Source of the DNA: Gaeumannomyces sp. JS-464
Lineage: Eukaryota > Ascomycota > Sordariomycetes > Magnaporthales > Magnaporthaceae
Assembly: GCA_002197995.1 (NCBI GenBank)
Contig: NGZR01000003.1
Span: 7,068,001 to 7,132,000 of the forward strand
Length of the DNA stretch: 64,000 nucleotides
Direction: 5' to 3'
Both the position numbers and the translations under genes were made by a program. This document shows positions 45,470-56,640 of the stretch, piece after piece. Under the pieces are notes generated by a model. It worked only from the letters and a program-made list of their open reading frames with translations. It did no database searches and was not told the origin of the DNA. The stretch's first letter is position 1, and every line of letters starts with the position of its first letter.

Positions 45470-48400
45470 CTACCGCCACACGATGCTCGGCCTCGGCGCC
45501 GCGTCCTTGCGCGCGCTGCTAGCGCCCAGCGACCCCATCCCGGCAGTGCCAATAGTGATTCTCCTAGATTTACCCTGGTTCCTCTCGCCGGGGCTGGCGC
45601 TGTGGTTGATGCCGACGTCTTCGCGGTGTCTCTGCACGCTGTTGCTCAGGTTCATACGCCTCGCTTGGCCGGGCGTGAAGGATCGTGAGAACCCAGACGG
45701 CCCGCCTGCCTCCCCCCTACCGGCGCCCGTGTCGAGCAGCGAGCAAGAGATGGGAGGGCTACGCCGCCGCTCGGCGCTGTTACGCCGGTCGGAGCTGTTG
45801 CGGCGGAACCGCTGGCGCGAGATGCCGTTGGTCGAGCTGGCCAGCGCGGGACCCGAATACGACGCCGACGCGCGGTGGTGGCCTGTGGTACCCAGCGACG
45901 AGATGCGCCTCGAGCCTGACGGCATCGCCGAGCCTGCTCCCAGACCGCCCAGTCCTCCGCCCATCAGCGACAGCCTGTCGCGCCGCTTCACGTTATGGAT
46001 GGCGGCGCGCAGCTTGCCAGTGTCGATGGTCGACTCCGAGTCCGAGCCCGACGACGTCGACGCGAGGCGGTGCCGAGGCGGTGCACGGGACCGTCATCGG
46101 GTGTTTTCGTCGAGCGAGCCGAGCGTCGAGGGCGGCTTGGGGCTGCTGGATTTTCTAAACCCAAACGAGCCGCCCGCCGATGGCGACAACGAGTTGGCCG
46201 CCTTGCCCGCGTCAATAGCGCGGAGGGGCGACGTCCTCCTGTCGCAGTCTGGGCTGGATGAGTAGTTAACCGACAGGTTGCCCGCTGCGCGAGGGGACCC
46301 GCCGACGCTGCCGATGGACGACACGCGCCCCTTGGTCAGGAAGCCCGCTTGGAAACGGTTGGGCTTGGCTGACAGGCTTATGGCCTGTGGGACAACAAGC
46401 GATGGGCTGGACTCGGAGATGGAGTCGTCGATGGTGGTGTTGGCGTTGCTAATGCTGCTGATATCTGCGCTCATGCTCATGTCCTCTGCGAGGTACGATG
46501 GGAGCGCAGGCATTGGAGGCATCGCCCTCTCCTTCTCAGGCGAGTTGCGTTCTGGAGAGGACTCGAACAGCTTCTGGGGAGTCTTTTCGAAATCGGCCAG
46601 CGTGCCCTCCTCCGTCTCGTCGTCGCGCCAACGGACCGACCGCACCGGGGCTGATACCCTCTTCTTGGATGGCGTGAAAGACACGCCCTTCTTCGCCACC
46701 ACCGCCTTGCGCCGGCGAGGGGAGCTCTTCATTGGTGACGCAATCGCCTCCTGCTGCCCTACCGACAGTGTGGACGCGGAAAAGACAGGGGCGGCCAAGG
46801 GCTTGACGTGCACGTTGGAGATCTTCTTCCTCTTGGGCGTCCCGCGCTTTGTTGGCGGGAACATCTCCACAGGCATGACAGCGCCGTCCGGCTTGACAAC
46901 GTGCGAGGCCGCCGAGCAACCGGCCTCGAGCAGGCGGTTGATTATGGCCTTGGCATGTGCTACGGCTTCCTCCTCTCCCATGGCCAAGGTCTCGGACAGC
47001 GAGGCCAGGATCTCGAACTGCGCATTCAGCAAGACCTGCACGGTTGCCGCATCGCCCGCCCGCTCCTGCTCCATCACCTCCCTGTATGCCTCCCTCATGA
47101 AGTTGGATTTGAGCAGCTCCACCTCCCTGGTGAGGTTGGAGACCTCGCCATTGTCCACAACACCTTCGCCCGACGCAAGCTGGGTGATGCTGTGTTGCAG
47201 AGCCGAGTCGATACTCCTCTCCCAGTTGGACCTCTCGATCTTCTGGTGAAGGTGCTGGCGGCTGTTCTCAAGCTCGGCCAGGATGCCATGGGCGGTCCTG
47301 CGCATGGCGACCAGACTGGCTGGCATGACATCCTCAGGGTCCGAGGAGCGCGCGTCGCAAATGCTGTCAAAGGCGGCAATCCATGCCGACAGGAGGCCGA
47401 TGCGGCGCTCGAATGCGCGCAGCTTCTTCATGTTGGTTATCTTGTCCTGGCGCTCCTGGGCCGCGTTATCGTAGGCGGCGCGGATGCGCATCATGCCCTC
47501 GCGGGCGACGCCATCGCGCTTCTCGAGCTGCTTGCGGAACTTTGCATAGAATATCTTCTCGGCATCCTTCTGCTGGGCCTTGAGCTCGTTGATCAGGGCG
47601 ATCTGCTCGTCGATCTTGACGAGGAAGTCCTTGACGTGGCGGTTGACGTTGAAGACGTTGCGCGTCACCTTGGTCTGGATGTTCTTGGCCCGGTTGGCGT
47701 ACCGCAGCGTGTTCTGGGTCTCGTCGAAGTGGGCGCTCGACGGGCTGACGCAGACGATCATGACCGTCTTGCAGTTGCCGCCCAGTGAAAACTTGAGCAG
47801 TCGCGTCAGCTTGCTGTTGCGGTACGGCACATGATTCTTCTTGCGCGGGTCGCAGAGGGCGTTGATGCAGCTGCCCAGGGCCAGGAGCGACTTGTTGATG
47901 TTGGCGCCCTCGATCAGGCGCTCGCCGCGGTTCTTGGTGGCACTCGCACGCTCGCTGCCGGCAAGGTCGATGATACTGAGGGTTGCCATGGTGTGCGGCT
48001 CGTTGACGTCGGCGTTGCGGTCCTTCTGGGCGATGTTGATCTGGAGCACGGCGTGGGAGCGCGACGAGGTCGCATTGGCCTCTGTTGGCGAGACGGTGCG
48101 GTACTCGTTGCCCTTGACGATCATGTCCATGACCTCCTGGACGTCCCTTGGGTGGTGGCTGGTCAGGCCCGAAACGGTGACGGCCTGGTTGGAGTCCTCG
48201 CGCAGCATCAGGCCCGTTTTGCTGCCGCCGGGCACGAGTAGGTCGCGGATGGTCTCGTTGTAGATCTCGAGGTACGAAAGTGACAGTTCCGTCACTTTCT
48301 CGTCGTTGCGGTCCTGGATCTTCTCGAACAGCTCTTGCATGGTCAGGAAGATGATGCCCGGCTGCTGCGACGTGCCCGTGATGGTGTGCGTCTTGCCGCA

Positions 48401-49040
48401 GCCCGTGGCTCCGTATGCGAAAACGGTCGCATTGTAGCCGTCCAGGACGCTATCCAGCAGCGGCTTCGTCGTGCCCTCATACACCTCCGTCTGGGAGACG
48501 TTGTCGTCGAATATCCGGTCGAATGCGAAAACCTGGTCCTTGACTTTCTTGCCCATGGGCACCACCGACCTCGAGAACTTCTGGACCGGGTTGTCTTCTG
48601 GGGGGTCGAAGACGCTGAATGTTCGATACAGTTAGCGACCTCTGGCGCATGGTGGTAGCCCCCTTGGGGGATTGCGGCGGAGACATACAGGCATCTGTCG
48701 TCAACAACCTTGATCACGGATCGAAGGCCATGTTGCTTGAGTTTTGGCGTTGGTGCGCTGGCGAGCGAGCCATCGCCAAGGAAGAGGGTGCCGTCGTCGG
48801 TTTTCACGCTGCGTGCGCATCCAAGGTCAGCATGTGGAAAGGCGGTCAGGAGGGGTTCGGTGAGGGCGACTGCGAGGGTATTTACAGTTGGGCGGCTTCG
48901 CGTATTGTGAACGGTCGCACTCGGACTGGAGGTTGCGGTTCGTGTCAGCCTTCTTCCCCGCGATGCCTTGGGTTCCCAACCGTCGCCCAGAACGAACCTG
49001 TCACGCTTATCGACGAAGCGTTGGGGTCGCCGACGACCAT
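45470..49040 (-). CDS. kip3: Kinesin-8 motor protein (Kip3/KIF18 type), four exons, two apparent frameshifts in the tail
   Basis: Exons 49040-48998, 48925-48886, 48808-48689 and 48614-45470 join in phase. The first three small exons encode SSISVTVRVRPFTIREAAQL, KTDDGTLFLGDG and SVIKVVDDRCL. The large exon starts with VFDPPEDNPVQKFSRSVVP and carries the motor: P-loop YGATGCGKTHT, switch I NATSSRSHAV, switch II DLAGSERAS, and a neck followed by coiled coil. GTSQQPGIIF and the NVNRHVKDFLVKIDEQI neck are typical of kinesin-8, plus-end-directed motors that depolymerise microtubules and set spindle length. The frame as given stops at 46094. Adding one base at the GGG of 46099-46101 and one at 46087-46089 extends it to a Ser/Arg-rich basic tail ending at 45470, about 1,115 residues. 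Such a basic tail is normal for the family. Confidence 0.92.
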
Positions 49041-50027
49041 GGCTGCTGCTTCGTGCTCTTTTTTGTCTATAAACTGGGCGCAATCTTGGAGGCGCTTCCT
49101 CCGCCTGCGTGCCAGACTCCTAGGATGTCCAAGTCGAGTCCTGCGGGCGCATGTAAACAAAACGGGACAGCAACTTGGGAAAAGGGAAGGGTGGTGTGTG
49201 GTTGATGATGGGGATGAGATGCCCGAAATATGCAAGACAAGTTGGGCAAGAAGAAGGTCCAAGATAAACACAACACTGCTTGTGATCAAGGAGGAAAACA
49301 AGACTAGAGCGATGTTGAGTTTCGTTGTCAAGGGTCGACAAGGCCCGTGGTGACGTCTCTCCCCGTCGCTGTGCGCAGCTTTGTTGCGTGCATTTGCACT
49401 CTTCACGCGGCACGTCGCCTCGCTTGCTGAGCCCCTGCCTGTCGACCCTGGTTTATTTTGGCCGAGCTTGTTTGCCCATTGGTGTCGCCCCTGGCAACCG
49501 CTGTGGGCTGGCAGAGCAAGGCCCCCACTGAATTTCGACGCACGGCACTGTGCGTGTGGCTCGACGCAGGAGCTGCGCAGCCGCCAACCGCCTTACGCAG
49601 CTGAACACAACAAGCCCCACCCAGCGGCCAGCGCCAGCTCCACGGCGCAATTCTAAGGCGACCAAAATTCCTTGCGTGACCCTCCAATTCCCGCTCCCTG
49701 ATTTCCACCAGTCGCGCAGATGAGGCGGGGACCTGGCTGTAGACGCCCATGGCCTTCCCTACAGGCACATTGCCCAAATAAAAGCCTGTGGTCCGTATAC
49801 ATGCAAACTGCAGGAAACAGAAAGAGACACAGTAAACAGGAAAAGATATGAAAGTCAGGAAAGGAGACCCAAAGATAGGTTCGGGGTAATGGGGACCCAA
49901 TTGACGTTGTCGGGACCGCAGATTTTCATTTGCCCGTGACAGGCCAATATGCAGTGCAAATAGTTTCAGGATCATGCAGGCTCAGAGACATGGATCCATG
50001 ACTCCGTCCCAGACTCCCCAGCTAACC
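49041..50027. other. Kinesin promoter and Nudix 3' region
   Basis: Non-coding in my reading. The 190-codon minus-strand frame at 49403-49975 lacks family features. No RNA gene or repeat seen. Confidence 0.5.
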
Positions 50028-51152
50028 CTACAGCTTCCCTGTCGTGCTTCGCGGATGCTGGCGCACTTCGCCAAACTTGGGCCCGGCCTTCTCCAGCTTG
50101 ACATAAACAACCCGATCCGGATCGCCCCTTGGCCTCGCCAGCCCCACCACGATCCGGTCGTCGCAGTCGTCCCCCTCGCCCGTCTTGCCCACGGGCCCCA
50201 TGAAGAACGGGCTGATGACCTTGTCGGCCCACGGCACGCCGTCCGGGGGCGTCTCCTGGACGAACCGCAGCAGCGACTCCCTCCTCTGCTGCCGCGTCGC
50301 CGCCGCCGACGGGGACGGGCTGTCTACGTCCAGAGGCTGCAGGTGCTCAGCCACGAGGTACAGCAGGTACACCTGCGGCGGGAACATGACGATGTCGCCA
50401 CGCCGCGACCACTCCAGCCACGTGCGCGGCGGCGCGAACACGGCCTCGGTGTGCTCCAGTCCGCCGTCGGGCGTCGCCAGCACGACGTTCCGGTCCGCAG
50501 CGGCCATGCCAGCAGCAGCAACAGCCCCCTCCTCCACCCCCTCGCAGAGAGGGAGCATGTAGAGGTACATCTGCGTGTTGAACCGGCGCGGCACGTTCCC
50601 CGGCGTGATCCACCTGGTGAACGGACGCAGGCCCTCTAGGTCCGGCACCGCCCCGACGCCCTCGAGCCAGCACGCAAACGTGACCTCGTTGGCGTGCACC
50701 GCCCTGCGCCCGGCGTCGCGCTGGGCGCTCGTCAGCTCGACCGGCCTGCTGCGCGTGGCGGCGTCGACGGCGAGCAGGATCCCGCTCTCCTCGAACGTCT
50801 CGCGGATCGCGGCCGCGCGGAACTCGGGGCTGTCGCCCTGCGCCAGCGGGTCCTCGAGCTCGACGTGGCCGCTCTCGTGGAAGGCCGAGAGATTGCCGCC
50901 GGGGAAGACGTGGGCCGAGGGGAAGGCGCTCGAGGTCTGCACCCTGTGCAGGAGGAGGACCTCGTTGGCTGGTGAGACCAGTAAATGCTGTTTCGGTGGT
51001 TTTGCGAGATTAACGTCCACGACTCCCATGCATGTGCGGTTAGTTGAGTAAGCGAGTTGCCTCAAAGCTTCGGATGACCGACCTCGCACTAGATCCTGGC
51101 TTTGCCGGGCTGCCGCCTTCTCGGCCTTTTTGCCTTTGGACAATTGGCTCAT
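50028..51152 (-). CDS. Nudix hydrolase, NUDT19-like
   Basis: The frame from the ATG at 51152 to the stop at 50028 gives 374 residues. The Nudix box is interrupted as in the NUDT19 group: FPGGNLSAFHE is followed by about 20 extra residues and then AAIRETFEESGIL, which supplies the catalytic REUxEExGU part. Other conserved parts are VSPANEVLLLHRVQTSSAF, TFACWLEGVGAVPDLEGLRP and FTRWITPGNVPRRFNTQMYLY. NUDT19 relatives hydrolyse CoA and acyl-CoA in peroxisomes. The C-terminus here (TTGKL) resembles no clear PTS1. An optional 60-base intron (51023-51082, with CTAAC and AG in place) would be removed in frame. The frame stays open upstream, and an in-frame ATG at 51398 would add an Arg-rich leader, so the start is not settled. 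Confidence 0.85.
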   Translation of the reverse strand: MSQLSKGKKAEKAAARQSQDLVRGRSSEALRQLAYSTNRTCMGVVDVNLAKPPKQHLLVSPANEVLLLHRVQTSSAFPSAHVFPGGNLSAFHESGHVELEDPLAQGDSPEFRAAAIRETFEESGILLAVDAATRSRPVELTSAQRDAGRRAVHANEVTFACWLEGVGAVPDLEGLRPFTRWITPGNVPRRFNTQMYLYMLPLCEGVEEGAVAAAGMAAADRNVVLATPDGGLEHTEAVFAPPRTWLEWSRRGDIVMFPPQVYLLYLVAEHLQPLDVDSPSPSAAATRQQRRESLLRFVQETPPDGVPWADKVISPFFMGPVGKTGEGDDCDDRIVVGLARPRGDPDRVVYVKLEKAGPKFGEVRQHPRSTTGKL

Positions 51153-51786
51153 ATCCCGTCGTTGGATCCGGGCTCGGATGTGACGGGTTGCCGATAAATC
51201 CTCTGCTGGGATGATTTGTGACCTTTGCGTCGACACGACACGGGAAGTCGCTGATGTCAATTCCAAATATGAAGGTGAGATTGATCGGCTCAATGAACAA
51301 GACTCGGGACACTGGGAGAATGATTGTGTCTTGAATCCGCGAATTACAGCGCGTACATTGGCGACACGCAGCATTCGAGCGAATCTGATGGGTCTCATCT
51401 CAAGGGGTCGTTGCGTGCATGCTCGATCCGTTGTCGGCTTGCGACGGTGTGAGCGCGGGGGCTGTTCGCGAGTGGCAAACAAGCCGAGGCACGACGTCAG
51501 ACGGACAACCGAGTGCCGACTGCTAATTTGTTCTTGGGCGCCGCACGAGCTGCAGCTGCTACAGCACCTGGGTAGTACCTGGCGGAGCCTCGAACAAAGC
51601 AACGGGAGAATCGGAGAATGCCTCCGTGTATTTGTAAATCTAATGATTTGCAATCCCAACTTACGGGTGTTGTTGCCTCAATTAAAAGAGAGAACTAAAA
51701 AATGACCACGACGCTGACATTTCAAAATCAACTATAACTCTCCCCTCCTTCCCTGTTCACGTAACTCGTGCCCAAGCACCCATGCT
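51153..51786. other. Nudix 5' region and SLX4 3' region
   Basis: The Nudix frame remains open on the minus strand to about 51659 without conserved sequence, and could be a leader-coding extension (ATG at 51398). The remainder is AT-rich and non-coding. Confidence 0.45.
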
Positions 51787-54700
51787 TCAAAATCTCTTGC
51801 GCTCCTTGCCGCGCAGGTTTACACGCCAAAGACAACAGACGCTCTTGGACTCGCACCACATCTTGACCTGCTGCGACGACACCTCGCCGTCGAAGCCGAC
51901 GCGGTCCAGCTGGCCCGAGTTGAGCCAGGCCGCCATGTCCTCAAGCACGATGGGGTCGTACATGAGCATCTTCTCGTGCCACGACGGGTTTGCCGGGTCG
52001 TCGGACCGCGGCGCCGTCTTGACCGCCTTGGTGATAAAGCTGAAGACCTCGGACTGCTGAGCCGTCGTCCTGGGGCTCGCCGCGAGCGACATTTCTGTGT
52101 CTTCGTTGATGGACAGGTCCACTTCGCCAGGTGACGAGAAGACGTGCTCGGGGGAGGAGCGGGGGCTGATGGAGAGGCCGCCTTCGCCATCTGAGTCTGC
52201 AATCTCGATCGCCAGCCGCGTTGCTGCCTTCCTGCCGCGCGTGGGGGTTCGGGCTCTCGCTGGGACTGCAGGCGGAGGCATTGAGGCGGAGATCGCTTTG
52301 CAGTTGGTACTGGCTATAGCTGATGAAGTCTTCTTTGTCCTGCCCCGTGGTTTGGGACTACCTTCAGGAGAACCTGTCTTCTTCGCCTTGCCTCGTGGTT
52401 TTGGACTACCTTCGGGGGAGCCTGCCTTCTTCGCCCTCCCCCGTGGCTTGGGACTAGCTCCGGGAGAATCTGTCTTCTTCGGCCTCCCCCTCGGTTTGGG
52501 GCTGCTCGCGGTGGTTGACGTCTTCTTTGGCCTTCCTTTTGCCTTAGCCAGTACGGCGTTCTCGGAAGCCGAGCCTAACGTGGCGGCGGGGGCGGAGCTA
52601 TCTTTTCTCGGACGGCCCCGGGGTTTCTTTGTTGGCGAAGTTGTGACAGCCTCACTCGAGGGCTCCTTGGAGCCAGACGGTGCCATCGTGGCCGTGGTCG
52701 ACATTGATGCGGCAGAACCAGCAGCTGCGGGAACACCTCCAGTCTTGCTGACCCAGCACTGCTCAAGTAAGGCAACCATTGCCGTGCGCCTTTTGATGGC
52801 CTTGAACCCATACTTGGCGACTTGGCTCGCCAGCTGGGCGTCAGTCATCAGCTCGAAATTTGGCCTGGGAGCCGTGCTGTGTCTAGTTTCAGGCTCTTGC
52901 TGTTGTTGCTGTTGTATCTGCTGCGCTTCCTGATTGCTGGGCGGTGGCTCATAGTCACCTGCACACTCGTCCAAGAGAACGGTCGGCGTCATGGGTGGTA
53001 TGGATGCGGGTGGTTCCAGTCGCTCCGAGGCCAGTCGCTGCCCAGAAAAGGGTGGTTGCGTCGCAAAGTACATGCCCTTGGACTGGGTGTCCGTTGTTGG
53101 TGCAATGCATGGTTCGCTGTCGCTGTCGGACTCTGAAGAATCGATATTTATTGCAGGGGCTGTTTTTGAAGTCTCCTTCTCGAGCCTCTCACTGGGACTC
53201 TTTTGAATTTCTGCCATAACTATGGCCATCGGATCTTCTGGGAAGGCGGGCGACTCGAGAAGGTCGATCACTTCCACGTCGACCAGGTCGCCGTCCTCGC
53301 CACGAGCACCAGCAGCCCACAGTTTCCTCCCCTCCCCTGATGGTGCTACCAAGGGACTGGCAAAAGGGTCCTCTGGAAGCTCGTTTGATGCCTTGAGCGC
53401 CTGCTGCAAGTCTTTCAGGAAAGTGGGAGACTGCTCCTGCGCCAGTTGACTGGATGTCCCGAACACAAAGTCCTGCCGTGCGGACTGGTCCATGGCGGAT
53501 ATAGGAGAGAGCAGGAGCTGGCGGCGCCCTTGCTTCCCCTTTCTCTTCCTGTCCGGTTGCCGTGGCCTCGAGACTGGGTGTCCATGTTGTAAGACGTGCT
53601 CACCACTTTGTTCTGGTTCGAAATAGCTCAGGATAGAGTCAGGCTTGGCCGCTTCCGAGGCGCCGTTTGATGCTGGGGCGACATAAGCTGCGGTAGCAAG
53701 CTCCGTAATGGTTCTGGGCTTCTTCTTCGGGGCCTTAGACTTGGTGGGAGACGGGTCTTTCGAGGCAGAAGCTTCCATGGATGGGCCGATGAGCTGAATC
53801 GCTTTCCTCTTCTTCAGTGCCGCCACGGGAGGCACATCCTTCTCGGGAGAGTGGCTACGGCCTAGCGGCTGGACCAAGGGGCAGGCAAATGTGTCCTGTA
53901 ATGTCTCGAACACTCCTCTCGATCCAATAGTTGAGGCTCCTCGTGTATCTACAGGAGATGCGGGAGGCCTGAGACCTGGAGAGTCTGACGGAGGCCGCCC
54001 AGCCGCCGTTTCACGTGGCGGGGTCCAATCTGACCGTCTTGGTAGTGATGGTTCAAGACAAACAATCTCCGCAGTCTCGACAGGATTTGGCTCTGGGATG
54101 AATGTGGACGAGGCGGAGGGGGCGGCGGTAGCTTTCGAGGTGCTTTTGACGGCCTTTGGGCGGCGTGGTTTCGGCTCGGCAGGTTTGGCAGGGTCAGTCT
54201 GTTCGGCGGCGGGAGGAGTAAAATGTCTGCTGACGGTCTCGGCCTTTTTGCGTCTGGACGGCGCCGAAGCCTTGCGGGCGGCGGGCTTGACGACCTTGGA
54301 TGGAGCTTGGGCAACGGGTTGTGGGACTTCGCACACGTCTTTGGGCGGGGGTGATTTGAAGGCTTTCCGAGGCTGTGTTTTTGGGGGAGGGGTATCCAAC
54401 AACTCGACAACATGGTCTTCTCCCACTCTCGGCGCTATAGCCGTTGGTGGCAGTGAGATTCCCCGCCGTTGCCTCTGTTGGCGGCACCGGCTCCGACACT
54501 ACCACCGAGACATCCGGTGATATCTCTATGATCTCGCGCACAGCCGAGGATCTTTGCGGCGTAGTCTTCGGGTGGGGTTTCCGTGCGTCAAGACCTCGTG
54601 CCTCGACAGATGTCGCTTGGGCTGTTCTCAGCAGGCTCGACGCGGTCGTGAACGAGGTGGTGGCATCGGTGGGTATCGGGGCGGCATTGCTGCCGGATCG

Positions 54701-54835
54701 GAGTGGCGTCTTTTTCGTATAGCGGGCGACAAGCTCGCCGACAGAGGGGAGGTCGGGCGACGAGGATCGGGGAGCATAGGTATCTGGCCTCGGTGGCGAA
54801 GATGGAAGAAGCCTGAACGGGGAGGCCATCGTCAT
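51787..54835 (-). CDS. slx4: SLX4, scaffold subunit of structure-specific endonuclease, one apparent frameshift
   Basis: The ATG at 54835 (or 54829) starts MASPFRLLPSSPPRPD. The frame shifts once at the run 54461-54464, where one base too many is present, and then reads SLPPTAIAPRVGEDHVVELL. It continues to the stop at 51787, about 1,015 residues. The long N-terminal part is disordered and Pro/Ser-rich. A conserved helix pair PNFELMTDAQLASQVAKYGF with ALLEQCW is the SAP-like motif of fungal Slx4. An array of PRGRPKK-type AT-hooks follows. The C-terminal block (NPSWHEKMLMYDPIVLEDMA, AWLNSGQL, VKMWCESKSVCCLW) is the conserved Slx1-binding domain. SLX1-SLX4 cuts branched DNA such as 5' flaps and Holliday junctions. 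The gene is divergent from eS21. Confidence 0.93.
52330..52510. repeat. Tandem AT-hook coding repeat inside SLX4
   Basis: About four to five imperfect copies of a unit near 48 bases, on the minus strand encoding KPRGRxKKTxSPxGSP-type 16-residue repeats. Two further single hooks lie next to it at about 52530-52620. Copies differ mainly at the residue after GR or GK. Confidence 0.8.
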
Positions 54836-55311
54836 CGCAAGTCGACGGCGCACCGCGTCTCTGCGCAGAGCGCAGCCAAGCCGATTGGGGAGCGACAGTG
54901 TCGAGTATCGCGGGTAGTCGGTGCCATGAATTGGCAGAATTCACTTCGGCCTGATGCGGTTCGCGATGGTTGTGAACGGCGTCGGCGCGATGTTGATCTG
55001 CCACTATTGTGGCAGCGCCTTGCAACCTGGATTGGGTTTGCGGGGTCAACAAATGCCTGCCGAGGCGAGCGGGTCTCGTGCTAATGAACGCGGACGCAAC
55101 GCGACATCACGTGCAGCTCGACTCTCCAGACTTCCAGCCTGGCAGATCGCCCACGCCCCACAAACCCGCCATTCGGCACACAGCGGGAAATTCGTCGACC
55201 AAGCGTCAAATTCCATCGCGAAGAAAAAGAGAGGCCCTTTTCTTCTTCAGCACCCCCAGCGCAGCCAAAACCTCAAACGACTTTTAGCCAACAACCTCAA
55301 AGTCCGCCAAA
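54836..55311. promoter_or_regulatory. Divergent promoter shared by SLX4 and eS21
   Basis: 476 bases between the two start codons. It contains ATCACGTG at 55106-55113, about 200 bases before the eS21 ATG, and a pyrimidine-rich leader (TTTTCTTCTTCAG) at about 55239-55251. No TATA box stands out. Confidence 0.5.
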
Positions 55312-55692
55312 ATGGAGAACGACAAGGAGAGATCGTCGACCTGTAAGTCGACACCGAGAGGAGAGGAGGATCTGGCAATCGATCGCGGCCGCGAGACGAC
55401 GGGTTGCGACCGCGGGGACCACCAAGGAAAACGCTGACCGACGAACCCCTTCACCTACAGCTACGTCCCCCGCAAGTGCTCGGCCACCAACCGCATTATC
55501 AAGGCCCAGGACCACGCCTCGGTGCAGATTTCGATCGCCAAGGTCGACGAGAACGGCCGTGCCGTCCAGGGCGAGAACCACGTCTACGCCCTGTGTGGCT
55601 TTGTCCGCGCCATGGGTGAGGGCGACGATGCCCTGAACAGGCTGGCCCAGAGGGACGGCCTCCTCAAGAACGTCTTCAGCGCTCAACGATAA
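55312..55692 (+). CDS. rps21: Ribosomal protein eS21 (40S S21), two exons, one apparent frameshift
   Basis: Exon 1 is 55312-55342 and exon 2 is 55461-55692, with an intron starting GTAAGT and ending CTACAG. Exon 2 reads [56 protein letters not shown] and [16 protein letters not shown], the complete conserved body; total length is 87 residues, as usual. Exon 1 reads Met-Glu-Asn-Asp-Lys and then loses frame. Adding one G to the GG at 55326-55327 gives the canonical GEIVDL and the correct splice phase. eS21 is an essential small-subunit protein, so this must be a consensus error. It is divergent from SLX4. Confidence 0.93.
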
Positions 55693-56640
55693 ACGGGTTT
55701 GGTTCTGGATGATGGGAATGGGCGTGAATGGTATGGACTCTACCAACGGCGCCGACACCGACCATTCCAGATCCTCTGCTGACCGCCACTGCGTCGCCTC
55801 TTGCATAGGTTTTCTTTTGGTCTATCGAGCATTTCGGAAAACGGCGAACATCAACGGGATCAGGGCCAATGGATTTGCATTTCGTCGATAGGACTGCGGA
55901 CTCTGTCTTGGCAGTTCGCTCGAAACTCTGAATGACTACCCTGACTTATCTGCGGAATCTGTGACGAGGCTGCCCCATGCGTCCTACCGAAATATCCGCC
56001 CCGTGCACGACTCTCGACGCGACCAGACAACCTTCGATGCCATCTCTCGTATGTTGTACCTGCGGATTCCCGGCTGGCAAAGTGTCTTCGGATGCACCTC
56101 GTGTGCAGTCTCCATGTCCAAGGACTCTGGGGCTACTCGATAGTCCCCATGCCGCAGATCAAAGACGGCCTTTAAAAAGCTGTGGTCTTGGAGCGATTGG
56201 CCATAGTACAGATACGGTCTCACATTTAACATGATTCTATTTCTTGCTCTTGTTGTTCGATCCTTGTTTCTCTATTTCCAGCCTCCAAGTCCAGCGCTCC
56301 CTCCGTGTAGTCGTCCAGCCAAGCGGAAGGCCGAGTGGCCTGGTTTGGATGGGAAGGCGAACGCTTCGGAGCTGGAGGAGGCCTGATTTCGTTTGTTCCA
56401 GAATGCGTTCCAGTCCCACCAGTGCTAAACGACCATTGTAGGCTTTGCAGGGATCCTCGAGCTTGGTTTGCGCTAGGCACAAGCCACAGGAAAGGCGCCG
56501 CGATCGCAAGACTTCGATGACGCTGAGGCGATCGGCCGAATCGCGATCCGTAAAATGTCACCCGACACCAGCACAGGGCTCGTCAAGCACTTGAGCTGCT
56601 ACAACGCTGTCACTACTCTTTCTTTGTTTCATTTCCATCC
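55693..56640. other. Intergenic region with the photolyase promoter
   Basis: No further gene. The right end carries three CGATC motifs (56501-56505, 56529-56533, 56544-56548) within 50 bases, about 95-140 bases before the first photolyase ATG. The left part is the eS21 3' region. Confidence 0.5.
56501..56548. promoter_or_regulatory. Cluster of three CGATC motifs upstream of photolyase
   Basis: CGATCG at 56501-56506 and 56529-56534 and CGATCC at 56544-56549. GATC-containing pairs are the core of light-responsive elements bound by the White Collar complex in ascomycetes, and photolyase is a classic light-induced target. Binding here is inferred. Confidence 0.4.

Noticed and set aside
49403..49975. 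190-codon minus-strand frame between kinesin and the Nudix gene
   Set aside because: No homology features and no coherent gene structure; occupies the kinesin promoter.
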